Counted from the stretch's first letter, positions 20,154 to 30,077 are shown. The stretch is 64,000 nucleotides of DNA from Neonectria sp. B-13 (GCA_002682825.1 NOKP01000026.1:496001-560000), one strand, 5' to 3'. The notes: a model not told the origin generated them from the sequence alone. A program made the numbers and translations.

Positions 20154-21542
20154 ATGTCCAACAACAGCCCAGCTGTGCCTAGCTGTGATGCAGGTCAGAT
20201 GGAACTTCTTGACCGGTATCCTAACGGCAAAATTGATTTCAACGGAACCCTTCCCCATGCGCCGGCCACTTCTCACGGCACGTATCTCCGCGGACTCAGA
20301 GACGGTCTCGAATCCTTGGAACAGTACCAGGATGGCGGGTACCATCCGATCCACCTCGGCGACTGTCTCGGTGCATCCGGTCGCTATCGTGTTCTTCACA
20401 AGTTGGGATATGGAGGATTTGGTACAGTCTGGCTCTGCCGGAACACAGTAGATGCTCGCTATGTCGCCGTGAAAGTCATGGCAGGGCATGTGCCCTTGGA
20501 GGAGATCCCAGACCTTACTTTGGCCAAATTGGATCAATCCATTCCTGGGTCTGAGTATATCGCAGTACCGCTAGACCACTTTTCAGTCGAGGGGCCAAAT
20601 GGAACACATCACTGTGTTGTACTCCCGGTTCTTGGCCCCCGTGTGTCTCCTAGCTTGTGGATTCGAATGGAGAAAGATCCAGGCCCTGTATTACGGAGTA
20701 TGGCCTATCAGACCACCCAGGCCTTGAATTACCTACACAAGAATAAAATCTGCCACGGAGGTAAATCATGTCCTGCCCGGTATCCTCATCCACAGCCTAC
20801 TTACTGCACCTCAGACTTCCGACCCTCCAACATTCTCGTCAGACTCACCAACTTAGACCACCTGTCTGAGGAAGAACTAATCTCGCTTATTGGGCAGCCC
20901 CAAAAAGCAGAAGTGCGGATAGAGTCCGGCGACAGCCTCCCGACTTCTGCACCAAGGTACCTCGTAGTGCCCGCCGACTTATCTCGTATAGGCAACGAGT
21001 ATCTAACTGATCAGATATGCGTCATCGATTTCGGCGAGTCTTTCTCTTTCTCATCACCTCCTGAAGACCTCGGCATCCCAGAGAACTATTTACCACCTGA
21101 GATGCTACTAGAAGATCCTGGCGCTGTCGGTCCAGCCTGCGACCTATGGGCTCTCGGATGTACTCTATTCGAGATTCGACAGCAGATCGAGCTCTTCTAT
21201 ATGATATTTGACCCAGAGGAGTTGCTTGCTGAGATGGTGCGCTTCTTTGGTAAGTTTCCTGATGAATGGTGGCAGAAGTGGGAGGCGCGGGAAGATTATT
21301 TTGATGACCAAGGAAAATGGTTGAGACATGGGGAAGAGTGGTCACTGGAGGTGGCGCTGAGCAAACCTATGGAAATCTTTAAATCGGGCAAAGATGGCAA
21401 GAAAGAGTCGAGAAAGTCTTTGGAAACACCCGAGGAGGAGCAAAAGCTGATGGCCGATCTGTTGTATCAGTTGTTCCGATATGAACCTGACAAGCGCGCA
21501 AAGGCCGATGAGATACTAGCGCACGATTGGTTTAAGATGTGA
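20154..21542 (+). CDS. SRPK-like serine/threonine protein kinase, 2 exons, 444 aa
   Basis: Exons 20154-20760 and 20815-21542. The 54-base intron is a multiple of three and has no stop, so retention would insert 18 residues inside the catalytic loop. Spliced, the loop reads HGDFRPSNIL, the SRPK-type signature. Other kinase motifs: LGYGGFGTVWLCRN (Gly loop, about residue 85), YVAVKVM (ATP-binding Lys), VIDFGES (DFG, metal-binding), LPPEMLL (APE-like) and CDLWALGCTLFEI. The SRPK family phosphorylates Ser/Arg-rich splicing factors, but many fungal paralogues like this lie in accessory DNA with unknown targets. An in-frame upstream Met (20010) would add 48 residues without recognisable features. 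It stands alone with long spacers on both sides. Confidence 0.88.
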   Translation: MSNNSPAVPSCDAGQMELLDRYPNGKIDFNGTLPHAPATSHGTYLRGLRDGLESLEQYQDGGYHPIHLGDCLGASGRYRVLHKLGYGGFGTVWLCRNTVDARYVAVKVMAGHVPLEEIPDLTLAKLDQSIPGSEYIAVPLDHFSVEGPNGTHHCVVLPVLGPRVSPSLWIRMEKDPGPVLRSMAYQTTQALNYLHKNKICHGGKSCPARYPHPQPTYCTSDFRPSNILVRLTNLDHLSEEELISLIGQPQKAEVRIESGDSLPTSAPRYLVVPADLSRIGNEYLTDQICVIDFGESFSFSSPPEDLGIPENYLPPEMLLEDPGAVGPACDLWALGCTLFEIRQQIELFYMIFDPEELLAEMVRFFGKFPDEWWQKWEAREDYFDDQGKWLRHGEEWSLEVALSKPMEIFKSGKDGKKESRKSLETPEEEQKLMADLLYQLFRYEPDKRAKADEILAHDWFKM

Positions 21543-21719
21543 TCGTTACTGAAAAGTAACTGTAACTTACAAATGATATTTAGTGTGGACAAGCTATACA
21601 CCGTTGACTGACTACGAGACTTTCACGAGGCACTTCTCAGTATAGAAACCTGGCTGACGTACAGCAACGGTGCGAAGACGTTATCTTTCATGGTCTTGCC
21701 GATGTACTAGATGGCGCAC

Positions 21720-21865
21720 ATCACAGTCAGACTTAAGCAAATGTTCAAGAATAGTGAATACATTGTGTCCGTTTTCTTGCACTGTATCTTATTGAGAAGA
21801 TAGAGAGATTTCTAAGAGCAGGCAAGGATTAGTGGATGTACCTCGCATTTCGTCCTGATTGAGCT
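21720..21865. repeat. Dispersed repeat, copy B (left half)
   Basis: Aligns with the left half of copy A (12500-12645), including shared AAGAATAGTGAA, AGAGATTTCT and CTCGCATTTCGTCCT blocks. It is less AT-rich than copy A. The matching right half is 1.25 kb further on, beyond the SDR gene. Confidence 0.65.
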
Positions 21866-22017
21866 AGAGCCCGCCGCTATAACTTCTAATGCACTCGCAG
21901 GAAGAAGTCGCCGCTACAGATAGCTTGAGAGAGCTAGGGATCACTACAGCTTGTTTTGTGGGGTCCCCGAATAGTTGTAGAAAGCTAGGTCTCAGCTATT
22001 GACAAAGCAGCTTTTGA

Positions 22018-22025
22018 TATAAATA
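22018..22025 (+). promoter_or_regulatory. TATA box of SDR 1
   Basis: TATAAATA about 110 bases upstream of the SDR start at 22133. Confidence 0.5.
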
Positions 22026-22132
22026 TAAAGACCCGGTGCCGTCTGCAATGCCAAACCAATCCATCGATTGCCTCACCCACCAATCTTCGTTCTGTCTCCC
22101 AGCAAGCAGGCAAGAAACAAGGAGAAAAAAAG

Positions 22133-22930
22133 ATGTCAACAGAATTTAACGGCAAGGTAGCGCTTATCACCGGTGGTACTGGCGGTATTGGGTTTGCCTG
22201 CGCTCAGATCCTCGCGTCACGCGGATGTGCCGTCGCTCTTTTGGACTTGCAAGACGGTTCAGCGCAGGCATCGTGCATCACCGAGGCATCTCAGCACGAG
22301 GCCATCGCCGTCCAGTGCGACGTGAGTGTGCCCGAAGCGGTGAAGAGCGCCGTCGAAACAGTCATTGCCTGGGCCGGGCGCCTGGACCTCTGCGTTAATG
22401 CCGCGGGCATCCTCCAGTCGGGAGCCCGCATCGAAGCGCTCGAACCGTCGACCTGGACCAAGACATTCGACATCAACGTCCACGGTGTCTTCTACTGCAT
22501 CCAGCAAGAAATCCAGGCCTTCCGGCGGCTGGGGATCCGCGGCTCCATTGTCAACATTTCTTCAGATGCCGGGACGGTGGCTACGGCGGGCTGCGCGGCG
22601 TACGTCGCGTCAAAGCATGCTATCAACGGCCTCACCAAGGCCGCGGCTCTCGAGTGTGCCGCCCTGGGAATACGGGTAAACGCGGTGGCGCCGGGCAACA
22701 TTGAGACGCCCATGTTGGATAGTTTGGGCGTGAGCATGGCTGAGCTTGCCCGCGCGACCCAGCCCACAGGCAGATGTGGCAAGCCGGATGAAGTGGCAGA
22801 GCTGGTGTGCTTCTTGCTGTCAGAGCGCAGCAACTTCATGACTGGGTCCATCGTTGCGATTGACGGAGGCATCACCACGTCGGGCTACTCGGCAGTGTCG
22901 GAGACGAACCCCTTCACAGGCTTGCCCTAG
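22133..22930 (+). CDS. Short-chain dehydrogenase/reductase 1, 265 aa
   Basis: Single-exon classical SDR. The cofactor loop GGTGGIG is at about residues 14-20, NAAG at about 90, the catalytic Ser is in IVNISSDAG (about 140) and Tyr-X3-Lys in YVASKHAI (about 158), with a C-terminal IDGG dimer motif and a 15-residue extension. The DLQ after strand 2 (Asp) suggests NAD(H) preference. Probably an alcohol or keto oxidoreductase. It lies immediately upstream of the Zn2Cys6 regulator in a run of catabolic genes, so it may be part of that pathway. Pieces of a dispersed repeat flank it on both sides. Confidence 0.92.
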   Translation: MSTEFNGKVALITGGTGGIGFACAQILASRGCAVALLDLQDGSAQASCITEASQHEAIAVQCDVSVPEAVKSAVETVIAWAGRLDLCVNAAGILQSGARIEALEPSTWTKTFDINVHGVFYCIQQEIQAFRRLGIRGSIVNISSDAGTVATAGCAAYVASKHAINGLTKAAALECAALGIRVNAVAPGNIETPMLDSLGVSMAELARATQPTGRCGKPDEVAELVCFLLSERSNFMTGSIVAIDGGITTSGYSAVSETNPFTGLP

Positions 22931-23575
22931 ACAGGAGCCGATCTTAGTCAGTTGGAAGACGGGCTGGAATCTGGAACCTGTGACAAACATCTTCCGTCCC
23001 ACGACGAGTCCATTCATGCGTTTCTCAGTTCTGTGAGCGATGTTCGTAAGTATATGACAGCTGCCAAGATAGACCCCGGATTGCGAGGCTTAGTGCGAAT
23101 GCATCATACTGCACTGCTTGTTAGATAACTACTTGCATCAAAACCATGCCTGTTTGGGGAAATGTTTTCGACAACCCCGCAGTCTCTCAGATGGGGGCCT
23201 TTTTCTTACTCCTTCTGGTCGGCCCCCCGCAGCGAACCTCCCGTCGAGTCTCCCCTAGTGCTGTACTCTAGTCTACAGTCTACGAGAACGGAATCGCTTG
23301 TACAGTGCTTCGTATTCGTACACAAGAAGAATAATTAGCCAACTCCAAATCCAGTGTCCCCTCTCCACACGACACAAACACGAAAGTCTAACAGATAGTC
23401 TACCCTTCTCAGGAGTTGGAGCACGTGATCCTTGCCGCCAACCATCATGGAGACTTCGGTCTTCGACCATTCTCGCTCTTAGAGTACTAGTAGGATACCA
23501 TCCAAATATTGTTCTACCCTTCTTTCCACTGCCCTGAGCCCCCGTCTACCTCGGTACATACGACGAGAGAAGCAT
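22931..23575. other. Intergenic between SDR 1 and the Zn2Cys6 regulator, with repeat copy C
   Basis: 645 bases holding repeat copy C (23090-23216) and the promoter of the regulator. No gene supported. Confidence 0.45.
23090..23216. repeat. Dispersed repeat, copy C (right half)
   Basis: Matches the right half of copy A (12620-12775): AAAACCATGCCT, TTTTC.ACAACC.C.CAGTCT and GGGG.CTTTT.CTTA. Its first bases (TTAGTG..AATGCA) overlap the end of the copy B unit, so B and C together cover the A unit with the SDR gene between them. Confidence 0.6.
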
Positions 23576-24931
23576 ATGGATACTCATTATAATAAAAAGG
23601 CAGACTTGGAGAAGTCAAAGAAGCTCCCCAAGCGTCGCACCGGCTGCGAGCAGTGCAAGAGGCGAAAGGTCCGGTGTGACGAAGCACAACCCGAGTGCTC
23701 GCGATGTGTCGCCCGTGGCGAGACCTGCACCGGGAACTTCCCTTGCGACCGGTGGCAAGTCGAGCGGCCATGGCTTTCGCCCGACGGTGGACTGGCCGCA
23801 GCTTCAGTTCTCGAGAACGATACCCTTCGTCACTGGTACGATAAGGCTTGTCTTACCATGGCCATCTTCCACCCACCCGTCAATCCTCTATCCCATGGCA
23901 TCTCGGCCTGGCTACGCCGGTCTAAAGCTCTCCGCCACACCTTGGAGAGCGTCGCCGCTGCCCACCACGAGCACTTTATACCTACCAGCCTTGCCCAGCC
24001 GATACGCATTCGCGGTCTGGCCATCTCTTCCTTGAAAGGGGAGGTGGCTAAAATGCAGTCGCCATCCCCGAAAGACCAGACACTTCAGCGCACCATCATC
24101 CTCTCTTCACTCATCCTTTGTATATCTGCAAGCTGGGTGGATCCTTCTTGCCAGGACTTTGGCATGGAGTTCCTGTCCGGCGCCCGTAGTATTATATGCG
24201 CATTGGCCGACTCAAAGCCTACAGACCCATTCGCGTTCTATGTCCTCGGCTTGTCTTTGTATTGCGACGCCTTTTGGTCTTACCTGTTCCCTTCGGATCG
24301 GCAACCACAGAACAGTCCTTCTGTGCTCCGTTCTATCCTGCGACCGCCGTTTAGCTCTTGTGTTCATCCCGTCACTGGCATCGCCACCACCCTCTGCCCG
24401 TTGATTGCCGAGGTTGGACACCACTACCGCCGCGTTCTGGACAATCGGCGCTCATGCTCGGAAATCCACCAGGACTTGGAGCGTCGACTACAGGACTGGC
24501 AAGCTCCCGAACAATCGCCTCGTCAACCGCAACTCGTCGAGTTGGCGGAAGGCTATCGCGCCATTGGCATCATTATGCTGTACCAGGCGAAGGCAGTCGT
24601 TGAGGCACCGAGCGACGCTGAAACCTCCATCGTGCGTGGTCATGTCCTTGACGTGATGAAAACAATCAAGCACCTGCCCGATGAGGACCCCTTGCTCAAT
24701 TGGGTAGGGCCTCTGCTGGTCATTGCCGGCTCCGAGCTTCCGAGCTCATGCCTTGAGGAGAGAAGCATCGTGGAGAGGGCAGGTTGCCGTCTTGCTACCT
24801 GGACTCGCGTGCCAAGTTACCAGCGGGCCCTGGAGCTCGTTCGAGAGGTTTGGAGCTGGCGCGATATGGGTCTTGGAATAACATGGCTCGAGCTCATGGT
24901 GACGCAAGGCTTATCATTGGCGATTGGATAG
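23576..24931 (+). CDS. Zn2Cys6 transcription factor, 451 aa
   Basis: Fungal binuclear zinc-cluster regulator. The Zn2Cys6 domain is at about residues 23-52: CEQCKRRKVRCDEAQPECSR and onward, with spacing C-X2-C-X6-C-X6-C-X2-C-X6-C, flanked by basic residues. The remainder is mostly alpha-helical with a Fungal_trans_2-like organisation (LRHWYDKACL about 85, repeated helices to the end). No intron is needed. Such proteins bind CGG triplets and often control the genes next to them. Here the neighbours are SDR 1 and the divergent aldehyde dehydrogenase/Rid pair. It is the only pathway-type regulator in the cluster. Confidence 0.9.
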   Translation: MDTHYNKKADLEKSKKLPKRRTGCEQCKRRKVRCDEAQPECSRCVARGETCTGNFPCDRWQVERPWLSPDGGLAAASVLENDTLRHWYDKACLTMAIFHPPVNPLSHGISAWLRRSKALRHTLESVAAAHHEHFIPTSLAQPIRIRGLAISSLKGEVAKMQSPSPKDQTLQRTIILSSLILCISASWVDPSCQDFGMEFLSGARSIICALADSKPTDPFAFYVLGLSLYCDAFWSYLFPSDRQPQNSPSVLRSILRPPFSSCVHPVTGIATTLCPLIAEVGHHYRRVLDNRRSCSEIHQDLERRLQDWQAPEQSPRQPQLVELAEGYRAIGIIMLYQAKAVVEAPSDAETSIVRGHVLDVMKTIKHLPDEDPLLNWVGPLLVIAGSELPSSCLEERSIVERAGCRLATWTRVPSYQRALELVREVWSWRDMGLGITWLELMVTQGLSLAIG

Positions 24932-25091
24932 AGAACTAGAATGGCTGTTGGTACGTATAAGTATACATGTATTATCCGTTGAGTCATAGAGGCTCATCTG
25001 TCCCCTGACGATGGAGCGCTAGTACAGCTTGCAGACAATGGCCATTTTCAATCCCTATCTAGAGCATGCGTGATGTGTCTGAGACGTTTGC

Positions 25092-26922
25092 TTACAATTC
25101 GGTTCCAAGGTTCACATGAACCGCCTCCAACTGGGTGTATGCGTCTAAAGCATATTGTGCTAGCTCACGTCCAATGCCCGATGACTTATATCTGCCAAAG
25201 GGAATGCCGAAATGCGAGTCACCAGAAGAGTTGATCCAAACCATGCCAGCCTGCAGCTTGCGGCCTACCTTATGGGCCTTTGTGATGTTCTCAGTGAAGA
25301 GAGCGGCGGCTAGACTGTATGAAGTATCGTTTGCCTTACCGATGGCCTCTTCAGTCGTCTTGAACTTAGAGATGACGACGACAGGCCCGAATATCTCCTC
25401 TTGGACAATCTTCATGTCTTCCCGGGTCTAGCACTATAGTTAGTATTGTGGACCTACTATCCAAAAGCTACGTGTTCGGAAGGGGCACTTACGTCCGCGA
25501 ATACGGTGGGACGTAGGAAATATCCTTTGTCGCCGTATCTCGTCCCACCACGGAGGAGTCTGGCTCCGGCCTTCTTGCCTTCTTCGATGTATGAGAGTAC
25601 TTTCTCATACTGCGCTTTCGACACTTGAGGACCCTGCAAAGTCTCATCCTCGAAACAATTCCCGATCTTTTCGTTTTCCCGAGTCACCTGCACAAACCAC
25701 TCCAAGAATTGCTCATAAATATCATCTTGAACATAGATTCTTGACGTTGAAGTGCAAACCTAGTCAGAAAGTGATTAGATGGCGAAATTTATCACCAGGC
25801 TAACGAGGGTTACCTACCTCGCCCTTGTTATCCATGATCCCAAAGCGAGACCACTTAACAGCCTGCTCGAGGTTTGCATCGTGAAACACAATCAGGGGAC
25901 TCTTGCCTCCACACTCCAGTGTGATGTTTTCGAGGTTATTCGCAGCCTCTCTCATAATCGCGCGGCCAGTGTTGGTGCTTCCGGTAAACGCAACCTTGTC
26001 GATTCCAGTATTGCCGGCAATAGCCTTGCCTGCAACCGAACCTATCCCATGTAAAATGTTGACCACACCTGCAGGAAGCCCAGCCTCGATGATCAGGTTT
26101 CCGAAGTAAAGAGCCGACAGAGGTGTCTGCTCGGCTGGCTTTAGGATGACGGTGTTTCCGCAGGAAAGTGCTGGGGTAATCTTTTAAGCAAGTATTATGA
26201 ATGGGAAGTTTCTTGATCGCCAGGGCCTATGGTTAGCTTCTCATTTTGATGTGAACTGGGCGAGAATCTCAAGCGGACCAAGGTCTCCATACCATGGGAT
26301 GATTTGCCCGCAAACACCCAGAGGCTCTTGTAGCACATAGGCCAATGTTGTGGGAGCAGTCTCGATGGTTCGCCCGGTCATCTTGTCAGCGGCCCCGGCA
26401 TAGTAATGGAACACGTTGCAGGACTCGTCGAGGTCACCGCCTAGGGCAGCGCTATACGCCTACGTAGGAAAATATTGGCTCCAAGGCGCCTGTGGTCTCG
26501 ATGTTGTAAAGAGGCTGATTATCTCTCACCTTGCCGTTGTCAAAGGCGTCTATGGCGGCAATCAGTTCACGATCGCGATCAATGAGCTCGGCGATTTGAT
26601 ACAAAAAGGCCCCTCGATCAGCAGCGGCTAGCTCCGACCATTCGCCTTCAAAGGCGCGGCGTGTGGCCACTACGGCCTTGTCAACATCACTAGTAGAAGC
26701 GCCGCGCAACTTGAGAACCATTTCCTCCGTCCTATAGTCGGGGCCAAGGTCAGCGAAATCAGAAAAAGTACAAGGGGAGACGAGGTAGTGCTGCTGTCCA
26801 ACACGACGAAGGCGGCCTCACACAGGGTTGGTGATCTCCGTCTCGGCCCCAGTGGCCAGAACAAACTCGTTGTTGATAAAAAGGCTAACGGGCTGGTTGT
26901 ATTTGCGTCCGTTGGGCAGCAT
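25092..26922 (-). pseudogene. Aldehyde dehydrogenase with an in-frame stop, 6 exons, about 493 codons
   Basis: NAD(P)-dependent aldehyde dehydrogenase, aldehyde to acid. Exons 26922-26822, 26731-26530, 26459-26293, 26226-25818, 25759-25493 and 25427-25092 sum to 1482 nt. Preserved: FTGSTNTGR (cofactor), LECGGKSP (Glu general base), the catalytic Cys in KGEVC (split by an intron), QEEIFGPVV and FGRYKSSGIG. Exon 4 reads NFPFIILA, then TAA (26184-26186), then KITPALSCGN, where the family has LAWKI, so the stop replaces a conserved Trp. The exon 4 acceptor is also unclear: CATAG (26227) adds PWRSR before NFP, while a later AAG gives TGA at the preceding conserved Trp. I found no GT-AG path that avoids both. 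It is probably inactive in this isolate. It diverges from the Rid gene. Confidence 0.75.
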
Positions 26923-27759
26923 GATTGGGGTCGTTAATTCTATGATGGAAGAAATTGTTGATGATTGATCTTACAACTAAGATGGGCAAACTGTCATGTT
27001 TACTTATGTGATTATACTCACTCTGCCAGGACAGGCCATGTCGCTCGTTGGTGGCGCGAACATCTAGGCTACATGACACACCGCGACAAGTTGACAAGGC
27101 GGCAAGGTGACAAGACGATGTTGGCGTGCTGTTATCACTCATCGTCCGCTATTCCGTATTAGGCGGTAGTGCGAGCCTTGTATCGTCGGTCAGGGGCTAG
27201 ATCCGGGGACGAAGAGCACGAACCACACCATTCCCAATGCCGCCACTTTGCGAGCGTACGTCCGCATCGTCGATGACATTTCAAGCCATTGAGAGAATAG
27301 GCCTTCCGAGTTCCAGGTCGGTGTCGGGTCGAGAACCTTCGTCAGAGTGCTGCAAGTGTTGAGCCAAAATTCCCGCCAGCTATTCCGCTTTAGAATGAAG
27401 TGCGAGTGCCAAGTTCAGCGACGTAATCATGTCAGATGATGAACCAAAAGAGCTGTAGAGTGTGTTTCCTTCCAGTAAACACATAACCTAATCAATTACT
27501 AATAATCCTTTGAAGCGCGATGTCGGCATCGCTATTCAAGAAGAGTCCTCGCTGATGATTATTAAATATCCTTCTGCCACCCTAGGCTGTCACCTGGGAT
27601 ACCACTTGCTAAATCGGGCACATCCTACAACCATATCGACCTCAAAATTGATCCAATTTTCACTCATATTTTCCCCTTTCAGTGAGTGGCTATCATTTCA
27701 ATACGATGCCAACCAGATAACGTGTATTGACCACTGTTCTTTAAATAGTTGCATACACC
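26923..27759. promoter_or_regulatory. Divergent promoter region, aldehyde dehydrogenase / Rid gene
   Basis: 837 bases. It contains CCG-N7-CGG at 27154-27166, a possible Zn2Cys6 dimer site. Two similar 30-base stretches start CTATTCCG at 27149 and 27377, each followed by a GTGCGAG block. TTTAAATA near 27738 may be the Rid gene TATA element. Confidence 0.35.
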
Positions 27760-28161
27760 ATGTCAAGCCTAAAGTACTTCAACTACGAGGGCGTCGGCAC
27801 CACGAACCACAGTCTATACTCCTACTCACAGGCGGTTAGACTCGGAAATACTTTAAAGTGCTCGGGCCAAGGTGGCTGGGATAACCAGGGAATAATCAAT
27901 GAAAGCGACCTTGAGGGGCAGATTGATCTTGCCTTCAAGAATGTTGAGAAAAGTTTGAAGGATGCTGGCGCTAGAGGCTGGGAGGACGTTTACTCGGTGA
28001 AGAGTTTTCACATCTCTCTGGCTAGTTCCTTCGAGTTGATGACTGCGCAGTTTCGGAAATGGATGCCGAACCATCAGCCAACGTGGACTTGTGTTGGTGT
28101 AACTGAGCTGGGCATCCCGGGGATGATTGTGGAGATTGAGGTCGAGGCCATCATCTCCTAA
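27760..28161 (+). CDS. Rid (RidA/YjgF/YER057c) family protein, 133 aa
   Basis: Single-exon small trimeric-fold protein. RidA enzymes hydrolyse reactive enamine/imine intermediates released by PLP enzymes. The fold signature is visible: SQAVRLGNTLKCSGQGGWD (about 24-43), LAFKNVEKSLKDAGA, and the C-terminal VEIEVEAI. The Arg that defines active RidA deaminases, usually in a VARLP context, aligns here with Glu in GVTELGIPG, so it may belong to a non-deaminase Rid subgroup. It is placed between the aldehyde dehydrogenase and the decarboxylase-like gene, 12 kb from no other PLP enzyme than the cluster's aminotransferase, which fits a helper role. Function is not proven. Confidence 0.88.
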   Translation: MSSLKYFNYEGVGTTNHSLYSYSQAVRLGNTLKCSGQGGWDNQGIINESDLEGQIDLAFKNVEKSLKDAGARGWEDVYSVKSFHISLASSFELMTAQFRKWMPNHQPTWTCVGVTELGIPGMIVEIEVEAIIS

Positions 28162-28545
28162 GATTGGCCTATCCCTACGTATTACTACATCGGAAAGAAA
28201 AGTGCGATATAATTGAAATATAACATATCTTGGCGAGCATCAGGCCTAGGAGCACCAATAAAACGGCTGGGTAACGCTTAACATCATCCCTGTACATATT
28301 ATGCTTATGGGGAGCGGAGTGATTGACATGGTCTACAAAACCTTGCATGGCACACATCGATGTGATGGAATCGCCGAGTCTTTACTAGTAAGATCATGCA
28401 GTAATGAAGGAGATGAGGGAAGAATGTCTAAGGCAAGAACTACTTAAGACACAGTGAGATTGTTGGAGATGTCGAATATGATCAATTGTGGCAATGTGTA
28501 GCTAACTAGCAGTAGCCGCTGCACCACATTTAATCTACATAGTAT
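28162..28545. other. Convergent 3' region
   Basis: 384 bases between the convergent Rid and decarboxylase-like genes. AT-rich, no feature. Confidence 0.4.
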
Positions 28546-29409
28546 CTACTTGGCAGACTTCTTGAAGGATGGAGAGCAGATGACCTGAACAGGGAATGAC
28601 TCTGCTTCCTTGGTGGGATCTTGGATCTTGGTCCACTCGCCGCCAACTTTGAACTGCCGGAGGTCATCGTAATGGCGGCCAATCAGGTAAGGGAGGTAGG
28701 CCTTGCCACAGCCAAGCTCATGCTCCTCGATGACAGTATAGTCAGCTCGCCCAGAGACGTACTGGAAGTCGCCGATAGAAACAATGGGGATGCTGTGCAG
28801 GGGGTCGTTGGCGGTTCCGCGGATGACCAGGCGGCCGGCGCCCGTTGATCGACGAGTATCCTCCTCCTTGACAGTAAGAACATTGACCATGGGCTCCCAC
28901 TGGAGTCCTTTGCCCTTGGAATGAGGGTAAGCCTTGATCTCAAAATTGAAGCCCTCGCGGGTCCTGGGAGGCAGGTCGTCGCCAAATTCTCCCTCGAGCT
29001 CGATCAGACGCACGCCGTCACGTTCGGCGTAGGCATATCGATAGTTTCCGGAGCGCCACATGCGACAAACACCAGTCTTTTTGCATTCGCCCCACACCTC
29101 TCGGCCCCAGGTGACGGGGCTATCACCGCTGATGATGATCTCAAGCATGTAGGTTCCGCGGATGCCTTTGAACTTGACGTCGATGGAAACAATGGCGCAG
29201 TCGAACTCTCCACAGAGCTTGCTCTCCATCCCGGACATGAGGATGTGGCCCGTAGGCTCGTCCCCGGCATCAAAGTTCGGAGGGAGGACACTTTGGATGA
29301 ACTCCGGGGTGGTGGTGAAGTCGACGACAATGGCCTCCTGGGAGAAGGACGGGTTGGCGGAAAACTCCTCGAAGACCCGGACCTCATCCTCAGTCGCGAC
29401 GAAAGACAT
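28546..29409 (-). CDS. Acetoacetate decarboxylase-like protein, 287 aa
   Basis: Single-exon member of the ADC superfamily. True acetoacetate decarboxylase uses a Schiff-base Lys to decarboxylate beta-keto acids. The segment WGREVWGECKKTG (about residues 112-124) matches the catalytic EL(W)G..KK block, with both adjacent lysines kept. Other conserved parts: VLPPNF near 40, the central beta barrel with GDSPVTWGRE, and GTANDPLHSIPIVSI near 222. Met at 29409 is preferred over the longer frame, because upstream codons look like leader sequence. Divergent from the permease gene across 668 bases, suggesting shared regulation. Some family members are cyclases or aldolase-dehydratases, so the reaction is an inference. 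Confidence 0.85.
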   Translation of the reverse strand: MSFVATEDEVRVFEEFSANPSFSQEAIVVDFTTTPEFIQSVLPPNFDAGDEPTGHILMSGMESKLCGEFDCAIVSIDVKFKGIRGTYMLEIIISGDSPVTWGREVWGECKKTGVCRMWRSGNYRYAYAERDGVRLIELEGEFGDDLPPRTREGFNFEIKAYPHSKGKGLQWEPMVNVLTVKEEDTRRSTGAGRLVIRGTANDPLHSIPIVSIGDFQYVSGRADYTVIEEHELGCGKAYLPYLIGRHYDDLRQFKVGGEWTKIQDPTKEAESFPVQVICSPSFKKSAK

Positions 29410-30077
29410 GATGGAGATTGATGAGCGATGATGAGAGAGTAAAATAGTAGAAATAACAATGGCTGGTAGAGGGGAAAGCAGGCATCTGTGATTGCTCGGC
29501 GAATTGTATGGTTGTTCTGGGGCGCCGACGCCTCTTATATCCATCCATCTCCACCTCGCAAGCCCATCAAGTCCGAACATCGGAAGTCATCATGCAGTTA
29601 TTTTCCTTCTTTCGTTCCCGCCCTCCACGTCTCCTTGGTCGGCCTAACCGATCCAAAAGATTGGGAGTCTAAATCTTGAGTTGCCACAGTCAAAGCTCCT
29701 CGTCAGGTGTTATTCGTAGCGCAGCCTAGGCCGGATTTGGAGCAAATGCGAGATGGCCGGGGCTAAGCAGCTAAGTTTCATCCCTGTCAACACAACCATG
29801 GCGATACTTAGTTTGCTTATCGGCGCCGCCTACTTGCCGCTTGCTCCGAGTGTCTGGTGAATGCACTTGTGGGCGTTGAAGCCTCACAGCTATGCTTGGA
29901 TTCATCGTACTGAGCTAGCATTAAAGGTAGCCAAGTGCCCCACGTAATGTGGATTCACTGCTAACCAACTTATCCTCTGTTCCCGACTCATTACACTCCT
30001 TGCTTCATAAACTTCCAAACACTTGTCTGGTTCACTTGGAAGTCAAGCAACAGTGAACGTCACCTTTCTTCGCAGCC
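29410..30077. promoter_or_regulatory. Divergent promoter region, decarboxylase-like gene / APC permease
   Basis: 668 bases with two outward-facing genes. CGG-N5-CCG (everted triplets) lies at 29640-29650. Other single CGG triplets occur, but the spacing seen at 27154 is not repeated. No gene. Confidence 0.35.

Larger units (their letters stand above)
21543..22132. other. Intergenic between the kinase and SDR 1, with repeat copy B
   Basis: 590 bases. It contains repeat copy B (21720-21865) and the SDR 1 core promoter with its TATA element. No gene. Confidence 0.5.
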
